Shown in pieces: positions 1 through 7,234 of a stretch of 27,410 nucleotides of DNA. This DNA is from an uncultured Blautia sp. (GTDB taxonomy: Bacteria > Bacillota > Clostridia > Lachnospirales > Lachnospiraceae). The stretch is from NCBI GenBank assembly GCA_900553515.1, contig USDN01000033.1:1-27410 (forward strand), written 5' to 3'. Position numbers and translations under genes: made by a program. Every line of letters begins with the position of its first letter. The first letter of the stretch is position 1. Below the pieces are notes generated by a model that was given only the letters and a program-made list of their open reading frames with translations, searched no databases and had not been told where the DNA came from.

Positions 1-1243
1 CAAGCTGGAACGGATCCTTTGTCATATCATACAGGTAATCATCTGCGTATACGTCTGAATCAGCCGCAGCCCCGCCGTTAATTCCCGGAGCATACACACC
101 GTAGAGATATTCCGACGTACGAATGCAGCGTCCCACACGGCTCTCCGAAATCTGTGCAAATACCTGGTTCGGTCTGTTTGCAGTCTTTTTCTCTACGACA
201 TCCAACAGGTCTTCTCCGATCATCTTGTCTCCGACATCCACGCCTGCAAGAGCAAGAATCGTCTTAGGAAGACTTTCTGTACTTACAAGTTCTTCTACTG
301 TCTTGCCGCCTGTGAACGGTCCGCCGCTGATGATAAGCGGCACCTTAAGACAGGCATCATGACCGGAACGCTTATAGTCGTCGTATCCATTCAAATGAGA
401 ATCTCTGTTTCGTGTCAGGAAATGGGAACCGTGGTCGGAAGCGTAAATGATCACCGTATTCTCATAAATACCTTTTTCCTTCAGCTTCGCTACAAGGCGT
501 CCGAGATTTTCGTCAAGACTTGCACACTGTCCCAGATAGTCCGGATACTCCTCCGCCGCATTTCCGCCAAGAGCCTTCAGATCCTCCGGCAAAACAAAGT
601 TTTTGTATTTTTCCTTCGATCCGTCCGGTCCCTCATAGTGCTTTCTGTCATTCTGATGATGCGGCTCAATCTGAGAAACAGTCATAAAGAACGGCTTCTT
701 TCCATCCCATACGTCAAGGAACTCAAGCGCCATATCGTTGATGCAGTCTGCACGGTATCCCTTGAAATCAATCCGGTTGTTGTTCTCGTCAAATACATAT
801 CCATCATATCCGTGAGAAGTAAACTCCAGAACATCGGCAGCTCTCCAGTAGCCTGTATAACCTCCGCGAAGCTCTCGTGGGATTGCGGTAATTGTATGGT
901 CAATCACCGGCGGTTTCTCCAGTTCGCCATCGCTTGCCAGATGCCATTTTCCAATGTAAGCCGTCTCGTATCCGGCCTCTTCGATATAGCTGCCAAGAGT
1001 TTTAACGCCCTGCGGGAGCATTACATTATTTCGGAAACAGCCAGTCTCCGTCGGATAGCGGCCTGTCTGGAAAAGAGCGCGGCACGGTCCGCACACCGGC
1101 TGCGGAGAAAATGCATTTTCAAACTTTATGCCCTCTGATGCGAGCCTGTCCAGATTCGGCGTAATGTCAAGCGGCTGTCCATAACATCCGCAGGTGTCCC
1201 ATCTCTGCTGGTCACTAAAATAGAAGATAATGTTCTTTTTCAT
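1..1243 (-). CDS. Cysteine-type sulfatase (alkaline-phosphatase superfamily), partial at left edge
   Basis: The minus-strand frame is open from an ATG at 1241-1243 to the left edge, giving 414 residues without a stop; the C-terminus lies outside the window. It should hydrolyse a sulfate ester. The N-terminus has a metal-binding DQQRWDT stretch (D11, Q12). The sulfatase signature CGPCRALFQTG follows at residues 51-61, with Cys51 as the residue to be converted to formylglycine. Further typical elements are GKWHL (K99, H101) and a second metal site YASDHG (D270, H271). The protein starts directly with the catalytic fold and has no signal peptide, so it is probably cytoplasmic. Its start codon overlaps the tctA stop as TGATG, which implies translational coupling to the transporter. 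A matching maturase lies about 3.4 kb away at 4611. The substrate is unknown; the DQQR-type N-terminus is shared by choline- and glycan-sulfatase-like families. Confidence 0.93.
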   Translation of the reverse strand, partial: MKKNIIFYFSDQQRWDTCGCYGQPLDITPNLDRLASEGIKFENAFSPQPVCGPCRALFQTGRYPTETGCFRNNVMLPQGVKTLGSYIEEAGYETAYIGKWHLASDGELEKPPVIDHTITAIPRELRGGYTGYWRAADVLEFTSHGYDGYVFDENNNRIDFKGYRADCINDMALEFLDVWDGKKPFFMTVSQIEPHHQNDRKHYEGPDGSKEKYKNFVLPEDLKALGGNAAEEYPDYLGQCASLDENLGRLVAKLKEKGIYENTVIIYASDHGSHFLTRNRDSHLNGYDDYKRSGHDACLKVPLIISGGPFTGGKTVEELVSTESLPKTILALAGVDVGDKMIGEDLLDVVEKKTANRPNQVFAQISESRVGRCIRTSEYLYGVYAPGINGGAAADSDVYADDYLYDMTKDPFQL

Positions 1244-2742
1244 CAGGCTGTCTCCTTTTGCTTTTTATTTTCAACGATTTTTCCGCGAACAATTGCACCT
1301 ACTGCAATGATAATCAGGGCGATAAAGATCCAGCAGTATATGCTGCTGATAAAAATTTTCGGATTTCCATCCGAGATAAACAACGCTCTTCTGAAGTTTG
1401 TCTCTGTCATCTTACCTAATACCATACCGAGAAGAATCGGCACTGCCGGCATATCAAACTTACGCAGAATCCATGCAACCAGAGCAAAAATCAGTGTAAC
1501 GCCTACGTCAAAGTAGTTCTTGTTTACAGAATAAGCGCCTGCGAAGCAGAAGATCACGATAATCGGCGTGAGGATTTCCTTCGGGATCAGTACAACCTTT
1601 GCAAAAAGTCTCGTCAGAACCTTGCCCTGAAGCAGCATGAAAATATTTACGAGAATCAGTCCAAGCATGATCGCATACATAATATCGCCGTCTGTTGTAA
1701 ACAGAGAGAGTCCCGGATTCAAACCGTTAATCATCAGCGCAGAAAGCATGATCGCTACCGTACCGTCTCCCGGAATACCAAGTGTCAGAAGCGGGATCAG
1801 CGTAGCTCCCGTTACGGCATTGTTCGCAGCCTCAGCAGCAGCAATACCCTCTACGGAGCCGTGTCCAAACTCTTTTTTGTGCTTTGACATGTTCTTTATT
1901 GTGTTGTAACTAAACCATGATGCCTCAGACGCTCCTGTACCTGGAATAATACCAACGCACACACCGATAATAGAGGAGATCAGGATCGGAAGGCGGATAC
2001 GCTTCTTTTCATCCTTGGTCAGCACTCCGTCATCCTGCATTTTCTTCGTATCTACCTGCAGGGATGCTTTCTTATCTTCTGCTCTTGACATGATCTCTAC
2101 GAGAGCGAACAGTCCAATCAGACAGATCGCAAGGTCAAGTCCGAGATACAGTCTTGACACACCGAATGTAAAACGGTCGTAGCTTGTCATCGGATCAGAA
2201 CCGATGCAGGAAATCCACAGACCGATACATGCCGCCATAACGCCCTTGATCATACTCTTACCGGAAACGCCCGCGATGATCGTAAGACCGAACAGACATA
2301 CCATAAAATATTCAGCTGTTCCAAGCTGAGAAGCAATCTGCGCTACCTGCGGTCCTAAAAACAGAAGCATAATTGCCGAGAAAACGCCTCCGAATGTAGA
2401 TGCGTAAAGTGCAATCTTCAGAGCAACCTTCGTGCGTCCCTTTTTTGAGAGCGGATGCCCGTCAAGCATTGTAGCTGCCGCATGCGGAGTACCCGGAGTA
2501 TTGATCAGGATCGCCGATACACTGCCGCCGTATCCGCCCGCACAGTAAATACCCAGCAGGAACATCATACCCGGGATTGCGCTCAGCTGATATGTAACAG
2601 GAAGAAACAAAATAACACAGAGGATAACGCTCAGACCCGGAATAGCCGCAAACACGGAACCGATAAAAACTCCGAGGTTGATCCATATAATATTCTGCAG
2701 CGTAAATAAAAGTCCCGCTGCCGGACCGATAAACTGTAACAT
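1243..2742 (-). CDS. tctA: TctA-family large membrane subunit of a tripartite tricarboxylate-type transporter
   Basis: The 499-residue polytopic protein has both hallmark TctA stretches. Near the N-terminus is AILINTPGTPHAAATMLDG followed by the basic KKGR loop. In the middle is a block containing PGTGASEASW, EAANNAVTGATLIPLLTLG and IPGDG. Length and layout fit the family (about 500 residues, 10-12 membrane segments). In characterised systems this subunit forms the ion-coupled translocation channel for citrate or related carboxylates. The start at 2740-2742 has an AAAGGAGG site about 9 nt upstream that overlaps the end of tctB. The gene is the third in tctC-tctB-tctA-sulfatase, and the tight link to a sulfatase suggests a sulfated organic anion as cargo; that is inference. 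Confidence 0.95.
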   Translation of the reverse strand: MLQFIGPAAGLLFTLQNIIWINLGVFIGSVFAAIPGLSVILCVILFLPVTYQLSAIPGMMFLLGIYCAGGYGGSVSAILINTPGTPHAAATMLDGHPLSKKGRTKVALKIALYASTFGGVFSAIMLLFLGPQVAQIASQLGTAEYFMVCLFGLTIIAGVSGKSMIKGVMAACIGLWISCIGSDPMTSYDRFTFGVSRLYLGLDLAICLIGLFALVEIMSRAEDKKASLQVDTKKMQDDGVLTKDEKKRIRLPILISSIIGVCVGIIPGTGASEASWFSYNTIKNMSKHKKEFGHGSVEGIAAAEAANNAVTGATLIPLLTLGIPGDGTVAIMLSALMINGLNPGLSLFTTDGDIMYAIMLGLILVNIFMLLQGKVLTRLFAKVVLIPKEILTPIIVIFCFAGAYSVNKNYFDVGVTLIFALVAWILRKFDMPAVPILLGMVLGKMTETNFRRALFISDGNPKIFISSIYCWIFIALIIIAVGAIVRGKIVENKKQKETA

Positions 2743-2756
2743 CGTCCTGTCCTCCT

Positions 2757-3272
2757 TTAAAAGTTAACCTTCAGAAGGTAACGGAATGCAGCCCAGATCA
2801 CTACAGCCAGTCCAATTGTGATCGCATAGTAGGATGGCTTTTTGCAGCGAAAGTATACGAGAAAACCAAGACAGCAGAAAAGTGCGCCTGCGATAAACTG
2901 CTGCGTATACTTGCTGATCAGAAATGTTGCCAGCAGAATTCCGAAGATAATGAGTGCTTTAATCTCTACCAGAAGATTGATTGTTTTTGTATTGAGCGGT
3001 TCTTTCCGGATCAGATGATAAATCTCCTTAATAATAAGCAGCGCACATGCGATCATCAGAACCACCATCAGCATTGTCGGAAACGCTCTGCCGTTGATCA
3101 CGTCCTTATCAGATACCGTGACCTGTGTCGGCATCACTGTCAGTATAAATATACCAAATGCCAAAAACAGAATGCCTGCAACGAGGTCGGTGGGAACGCG
3201 GACTTCTTTTTTCTCAAGCTTTTCCCCCGTCCGTTCAAGCCAGGCATCCATACGTTCTATCCATGCCTTCAT
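2757..3272 (-). CDS. tctB: TctB-family small membrane subunit of a tripartite tricarboxylate-type transporter
   Basis: The 171-residue protein has a charged cytoplasmic N-terminus (about 30 residues) followed by four hydrophobic segments (from VAGILFLAFGIFILTV, LMVVLMIACALLII, ALIIFGILLATFLI and the C-terminal AITIGLAVVIWAAF regions). This size and topology, and its place between a TctC receptor and TctA, identify it as the poorly conserved TctB subunit. I chose the ATG at 3270-3272 because GGAGG lies 8 nt upstream; an ATG five codons earlier would place the ribosome site inside the gene. Its stop codon overlaps the tctA ribosome binding site, so the two are probably translated in step. Identification depends more on context than on motifs. 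Confidence 0.88.
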   Translation of the reverse strand: MKAWIERMDAWLERTGEKLEKKEVRVPTDLVAGILFLAFGIFILTVMPTQVTVSDKDVINGRAFPTMLMVVLMIACALLIIKEIYHLIRKEPLNTKTINLLVEIKALIIFGILLATFLISKYTQQFIAGALFCCLGFLVYFRCKKPSYYAITIGLAVVIWAAFRYLLKVNF

Positions 3273-3351
3273 GGGATATACCTCCATTTATGTACAAATT
3301 TCCAGACAGACCCGGATTATATTTCTGTTAAGAAAAAGCAGAAACTTTCCC

Positions 3352-3391
3352 TTAACAGAAAACAGACTGCCGCAGGAAGCCTGCGACAGTC
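3352..3391 (-). terminator. Stem-loop between tctC and tctB, probable attenuator
   Basis: Read on the minus strand just after the tctC stop, two 12-base arms (GACTGTCGCAGG and CCTGCGGCAGTC, 3380-3391 and 3365-3376) pair with one G-U position around a 3-base loop. A T-rich run, TGTTTTCTGTT, follows. No new promoter is obvious before tctB. Leaky terminators or stabilising hairpins after the first, receptor-encoding gene are common in transporter operons and give more receptor than membrane subunits. The T-run is interrupted, so strength is uncertain. Confidence 0.6.
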
Positions 3392-3406
3392 CGAGTTCCT
3401 TATCTA

Positions 3407-4372
3407 TCAGCCGGCTACAACGTCCTTATACTCTTCTACAAGTGACTTCACATTGTCAATGTGTGCCTGTACGTCTTCCTCAGACATCGGATCCACTTCA
3501 AGAAGCATTGTATCCTGCAGCCATGTTGTTACTTCTTCATCTGCCAGAATATCATCGTAAAGAGTCTTCAGCTCAGTAACTGTTTCTTCCTCTGTGTCTG
3601 CCGGAGCCAGTACGAAGCAGCGGTTACGGAAATACGGATATCCATGCTCACCAACGCCTTCTACACCTGCAAACGGTCCATTCTCCAGGGCTTTCTCATC
3701 AAATGCACATGCAATTGTTACATCACCCTGCTCAAATGTCTCCAGAATCTGGGACTGGTGGGAAACTGCAAATGCTGTCTCGCCCTTAGCAACTGCCTGA
3801 GCTGCCTCTGCTGCTGACTCATACGGAACGAGTTTCAGAGAGTCGCCTGCTCCCATAGAACCGAACAGGGAAGCTGCAAGAAATGCCTCGGAACTTGTAG
3901 CACCGTTTACTGCTACGCTGATTGTCTCACCGGACTTCACATACTCTTCCAGAGCTGCAATACTGTCAATTTCCAGAGAAGCTTCTGCTGACAGTACGAA
4001 TACGGAGGAATACAGGTTTTCTACAAACTCAAAATCCTCATAATCAAACTGAAGCTTTGCCGGATCAAGAATGGAAGTGATGGAAAAAAGTCCCTCACCT
4101 GCAAATACAAGAGCCGGATCACCTGCTGCATGGCTTGCAACCCATGTGTTTACAGTAGCTGCATCACCTTTTACAGCCTCTGCTACAAGAATCAGATCGT
4201 CTGAATACTCTGTAGACTTTGTAGCTGCCTGCTGGCTTACCATTGCCGCCACACCAGATGGCGCCCACGGACATGTAACAGTCCATGTTTCAGCTGCCTG
4301 CACAACGGTACCTCCCATCATTGCGATTGCCAGTCCTGTTGCCACTCCCATACCTAACAAACGTTTCTTCAT
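3407..4372 (-). CDS. tctC: TctC/Bug-type extracytoplasmic solute receptor
   Basis: The 321-residue protein starts with a classical signal peptide (MKKRLLGMGVATGLAIAMMGG, cleavage probably after VVQA-A). The mature part opens with TWTVTCPWAPSGVAAM, which corresponds to the family's first beta strand and ligand loop. The rest has the alternating alpha/beta pattern of a two-lobed binding protein, ending in an acidic helix. It should capture the substrate outside the cell and deliver it to TctAB. I chose the ATG at 4370-4372 because the purine-rich site AGAAGGGAG lies 8 nt before it; a longer frame extends 29 codons upstream but has no ribosome site. There is no cysteine at the signal cleavage site, so it does not look like a lipoprotein, which is unusual for a receptor in a bacterium without an outer membrane. 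It is the first gene of the operon. Confidence 0.85.
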   Translation of the reverse strand: MKKRLLGMGVATGLAIAMMGGTVVQAAETWTVTCPWAPSGVAAMVSQQAATKSTEYSDDLILVAEAVKGDAATVNTWVASHAAGDPALVFAGEGLFSITSILDPAKLQFDYEDFEFVENLYSSVFVLSAEASLEIDSIAALEEYVKSGETISVAVNGATSSEAFLAASLFGSMGAGDSLKLVPYESAAEAAQAVAKGETAFAVSHQSQILETFEQGDVTIACAFDEKALENGPFAGVEGVGEHGYPYFRNRCFVLAPADTEEETVTELKTLYDDILADEEVTTWLQDTMLLEVDPMSEEDVQAHIDNVKSLVEEYKDVVAG

Positions 4373-4430
4373 GTTTCTTCTCCCTTCTGATCTTATGTTC
4401 CCAAGGAACAGTTCACTATATGATAATTTC

Positions 4431-4459
4431 ACTATAGCATACAGATTTCGCATATACAA
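4431..4459 (-). promoter_or_regulatory. Sigma-A-type promoter of the tctC operon
   Basis: On the minus strand TTGTAT (4454-4459) and TATAGT (4431-4436) are separated by 17 bp, with a TG two bases before the -10 element. The predicted start of transcription is about 55 nt before the tctC ATG. The 9-base sequence TTCACTATA occurs twice on the plus strand (4412-4420 and 4428-4436), 16 bp apart and overlapping the -10 element; it may be an operator. Confidence 0.6.
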
Positions 4460-4610
4460 TATGTTTACAGCTTTTTATAAAAAAGTTGTCTGGTTTCCGT
4501 CATTTTATCCAATAGTTGTTCTATTTTTTTCTTTTTTTATGCAGTTTATATGGATTTCCAACAAGCTTTCTGTTACGATATCATTAATTTTAACAAGAGA
4601 GGTAAATAAT

Positions 4611-5735
4611 ATGCCGCCATTTTCAGTATTAATCAAGCCCGCATCCGGCGCCTGCAACATGCGCTGTGACTACTGCTTTTATATGGACGAAACGACCAAA
4701 CGCGAGCAGTCTTCCTACGGTCTTATGACCAGCAATACGCTCAAAAACGTTATCCGAAAGACCCTCCTGAATGCAGATACTGCAATCCACTATATGTTCC
4801 AGGGCGGAGAACCCACTCTGGCCGGACTGCCCTTTTTTGAGGAGGTTCTGAAATATCAGCAGCACTATAATAAGAACAACGTGGCCATCTACAATGCAAT
4901 CCAGACAAACGGCGTCCTGATTGATGAAGACTGGTGCCGTTTTCTGCACGATCATCATTTTTTAGTGGGACTTTCAATAGACGGAACTAAAGAAATTCAC
5001 AATTCCCTGCGTCATGACAAAACCGGAGGTGAAACTTTTTCCAAAGTCCTGCATGCCGCGGCACTTATGGATCGTTTTGAGGTGGATTACAATATCCTGA
5101 CGGTTGTTACACCTGCCGTAGCAAAAGAAGCGAAGGCTGTATATTCTTATTATAAAGAAAAAAAATGGCTGTACCAGCAATACATTGCCTGTCTCGATCC
5201 TCTGGATGAGGGACACGGAAAAACTCCGTATGCACTGACACCAAATCTCTACGGTCAGTTTCTCATCGATCTTTTTAATCTCTGGTATCAGGACTGTCTG
5301 ACTAAAAACGCGCCGTATATCCGGCAGTTCCAAAATTACGTCAGTATGGCAGCCGGACATCTTGCCGCCTCCTGCGATCAGTGCGGCGTATGCAGTGTTC
5401 AGTATGTGGTAGAAGCCAACGGAAACGTCTATCCGTGTGATTTTTATATGCTTGATGAATATCTTCTCGGGAATTTCAATGAAAACAGCTTCGCGCAGAC
5501 GAACGAAAAGAGAGAAAAAATCGCATTTATCGAACGTTCCAAAAAGCTTCCGCAATACTGCAGGGACTGCAGCTATCACTGGATATGCAAAGGCGGATGC
5601 CAGCGCAACCGTGATTTTGTTCCGGAACTAGATGCATATGAAAACTATTTCTGCGAAAGCTATCGAATGTTTTTTGACGCATGTCTGGAAAAAATCAAAA
5701 ATCTGGCAGCCGGGACAGACAGGAACATGCCATAA
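4611..5735 (+). CDS. Anaerobic sulfatase-maturating enzyme (anSME), radical SAM/SPASM
   Basis: The 374-residue protein oxidises the active-site cysteine of sulfatases to formylglycine using S-adenosylmethionine and three [4Fe-4S] clusters. The radical SAM motif is C15-x3-C19-x2-C22 (ACNMRCDYCF). A GGEP stretch (residues 65-68) and LSIDG (121-125) match the family. The C-terminal SPASM cysteines are at 255, 261, 276, 317, 320, 326, 330 and 348. Asp277 in YPCDFY is at the position I recall for the catalytic base of the Clostridium perfringens enzyme, and the N-terminus MPPFSVLIKPAS is nearly the same as in that protein. The start at 4611 has an AGAGAGG site 7 nt upstream; a longer open frame upstream covers the tctC promoter and is not used. 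It is divergent from the transporter-sulfatase operon and surely serves the cysteine-type sulfatase there. Confidence 0.96.
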   Translation: MPPFSVLIKPASGACNMRCDYCFYMDETTKREQSSYGLMTSNTLKNVIRKTLLNADTAIHYMFQGGEPTLAGLPFFEEVLKYQQHYNKNNVAIYNAIQTNGVLIDEDWCRFLHDHHFLVGLSIDGTKEIHNSLRHDKTGGETFSKVLHAAALMDRFEVDYNILTVVTPAVAKEAKAVYSYYKEKKWLYQQYIACLDPLDEGHGKTPYALTPNLYGQFLIDLFNLWYQDCLTKNAPYIRQFQNYVSMAAGHLAASCDQCGVCSVQYVVEANGNVYPCDFYMLDEYLLGNFNENSFAQTNEKREKIAFIERSKKLPQYCRDCSYHWICKGGCQRNRDFVPELDAYENYFCESYRMFFDACLEKIKNLAAGTDRNMP

Positions 5736-5757
5736 AAAATACCCGCGGCATCAAAAT

Positions 5758-5806
5758 AGGACGCTGTAAAATGCGCTCCACCGGAGCACTCATTTTACAG
5801 CGTCCT
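5758..5806. terminator. Strong bidirectional terminator between anSME and the chr genes
   Basis: A perfect 16-bp stem (AGGACGCTGTAAAATG at 5758-5773 with its complement at 5791-5806) encloses a 17-base loop that can itself form GCTCC-ACC-GGAGC. A TTTTAT run follows on the plus strand, and an A-rich stretch on the left serves the minus strand. It ends anSME transcription and may also stop the chr genes coming the other way. Confidence 0.88.
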
Positions 5807-5871
5807 TTTATAAATATCACATTTACGTCCGGCATTCAGATACAGGCTGCATCCCATTTACGCCAGAGTTA

Positions 5872-6438
5872 TTATTTCATCAATACGTACACCAGTGTAC
5901 CGACAATTCCCGATCCAAAAATAACCGGTATTGGTCCTATCTTTGTTTTTCTGAGCAGAACAAGACTGATGCAAAAGATGACTGCTTCTACGATCCTGAA
6001 ATCAGCAAGCTGCACCGTAAACAGTGAGGCATCAAAAAGAGCAAGCAGGAGCAGTGACAGACCGGCAGATGCAATCATGGCAACTACAGCGGGACGCAGT
6101 CCTGTCAGTACGCCCTGAATCGTCTTGAGACTGCGGTATTTCACATAGAGCCAGGAAAGAATCAGTACAATCACAAAGGATGGGAAAATGCATCCAAGCG
6201 TACAAATAAGCGCACCCGGCAAACCTGCAATCTGCTGTCCGACAAACGTAGCACTGTTGACTGCGATCGGTCCCGGCGTCATCTCTGCAATTGTAATCAG
6301 ATCTGCAAACTGACTCATTTCAAGCCACTGTTTCGTTTCCACAATCTGATTCTGAATCAGCGGAACTGCCGCGTATCCGCCACCAAAACTGAACAGTCCA
6401 ATCTGAAAGAAAGACCAGAATAATTCCAGATAAATCAT
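5872..6438 (-). CDS. Short-chain chromate-transporter (ChrA) family protein, second subunit
   Basis: The 188-residue membrane protein is one half-size ChrA unit. It has the family N-terminal block SFGGGYAAVPLIQ, then EMTPGPIAVNSATFVG and LGCIFPSFVIVL, and about six hydrophobic segments. Its ATG overlaps the stop of the upstream gene by ATGA, so the two are coupled. Bacterial short-chain ChrA proteins typically occur as such pairs with opposite topology and together form the exporter. The physiological substrate in an anaerobe is not certain, since few such pairs are tested; chromate or sulfate-like oxyanions are family inferences. It ends before the hairpin at 5758-5806. Confidence 0.9.
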   Translation of the reverse strand: MIYLELFWSFFQIGLFSFGGGYAAVPLIQNQIVETKQWLEMSQFADLITIAEMTPGPIAVNSATFVGQQIAGLPGALICTLGCIFPSFVIVLILSWLYVKYRSLKTIQGVLTGLRPAVVAMIASAGLSLLLLALFDASLFTVQLADFRIVEAVIFCISLVLLRKTKIGPIPVIFGSGIVGTLVYVLMK

Positions 6439-7052
6439 TTTGAGCCCTCCTTTCTGTCATCCGCAAAAACCTTCAAAAATCCAATCGTTCCGCATACAAG
6501 TATAATCACAATTGCACCGACCCCGAAAAAACATGTGGCAACAAATGCCAGGCACATCATTACAATCCAAAGCATACTTTTTGTCTTGATAATATTGTTT
6601 GCAAGATCAATCACCACATCACAGATTACAGCCGCAACACCGGCACGCATAACCTGCAGTGCAATCGCAATATAAGTATTGTCTTTAAACTGGTTATAAA
6701 ATACCGATATGATGGAAATAATCACAAGCGGCGGGATAACCGCACCAAGTGTACAGACAACTGCACCCCAGAATTTCTTGATCCGGTATCCGACCACAAT
6801 CGCAATATTCACGCCAAGCGCTCCCGGGGACGACTGTGCAATCGCCGTCATATCGAGCATTTCATCATCCTGAAGCCAGCCAAGCTGCGTCACAAATTTC
6901 TGCTTCATCATACTGATAATAACGAACCCACCGCCAAATGTGCTGGCACTTAACAGAAGTGTCGTCAAAAATAATTTCCAGTAGATCTGCAGATCAGACA
7001 TCTGGGACAGTGCTGTGTTGCTTTCCTGTTTTTTCATTTGCTGCTTACCCAT
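6435..7052 (-). CDS. Short-chain chromate-transporter (ChrA) family protein, first subunit
   Basis: The 205-residue protein is the partner half of the ChrA pair. It shows STFGGGFVIISMMKQKF, AIAQSSPGALGVNIAIVVGY and LGAVIPPLVII, the same three landmarks as its neighbour in diverged form, followed by hydrophobic segments and a short charged tail. I chose the ATG at 7050-7052 because AGGAGAGG lies about 7 nt upstream. A frame extending 39 codons further covers the promoter and is not credible. It is the first gene of a two-gene operon with a perfect consensus promoter. No ChrB-like regulator is adjacent. Confidence 0.88.
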   Translation of the reverse strand: MGKQQMKKQESNTALSQMSDLQIYWKLFLTTLLLSASTFGGGFVIISMMKQKFVTQLGWLQDDEMLDMTAIAQSSPGALGVNIAIVVGYRIKKFWGAVVCTLGAVIPPLVIISIISVFYNQFKDNTYIAIALQVMRAGVAAVICDVVIDLANNIIKTKSMLWIVMMCLAFVATCFFGVGAIVIILVCGTIGFLKVFADDRKEGSK

Positions 7053-7140
7053 TTTATACCTCTCCTGATTTATCACACTGGTTAGAAGTGTCACCCGTTT
7101 TCGATATACAAACACTGGGGAGTCTTCTCGACTGAAATAA

Positions 7141-7169
7141 ATTATACAGAAGAGCAAAATAAGTGTCAA
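7141..7169 (-). promoter_or_regulatory. Perfect consensus sigma-A promoter of the chr operon
   Basis: On the minus strand TTGACA (7164-7169), a 17-bp spacer and TATAAT (7141-7146) match the housekeeping consensus at all twelve positions. Transcription should start near 7134, leaving a leader of about 80 nt before the first chr start. The promoter lies within the 65-bp to 95-bp interval after the ABC exporter gene and separates the two operons. Confidence 0.85.
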
Positions 7170-7234
7170 TACTCTGCCAGACAGTCTTTTGTTACTGCTG
7201 CTTTATACACCGTACTTTTCTTTATTTTGAGTTC

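Noticed and set aside
359..1138. 259-residue open frame on the plus strand opposite the sulfatase
   Set aside because: It lies fully inside the minus-strand sulfatase, which has clear motifs, and its own translation has no recognisable domain or ribosome site.
4071..4610. 180-codon upstream extension of the anSME frame
   Set aside because: It is antisense to tctC and its promoter; the known anSME N-terminus MPPFSVLIKPAS and a ribosome site fix the start at 4611.
7053..7140. Possible riboswitch or ion-sensing leader of the chr operon
   Set aside because: The leader is only about 80 nt and shows just one weak 5-bp pairing (AGTGT/ACACT), and no known riboswitch core was recognisable.
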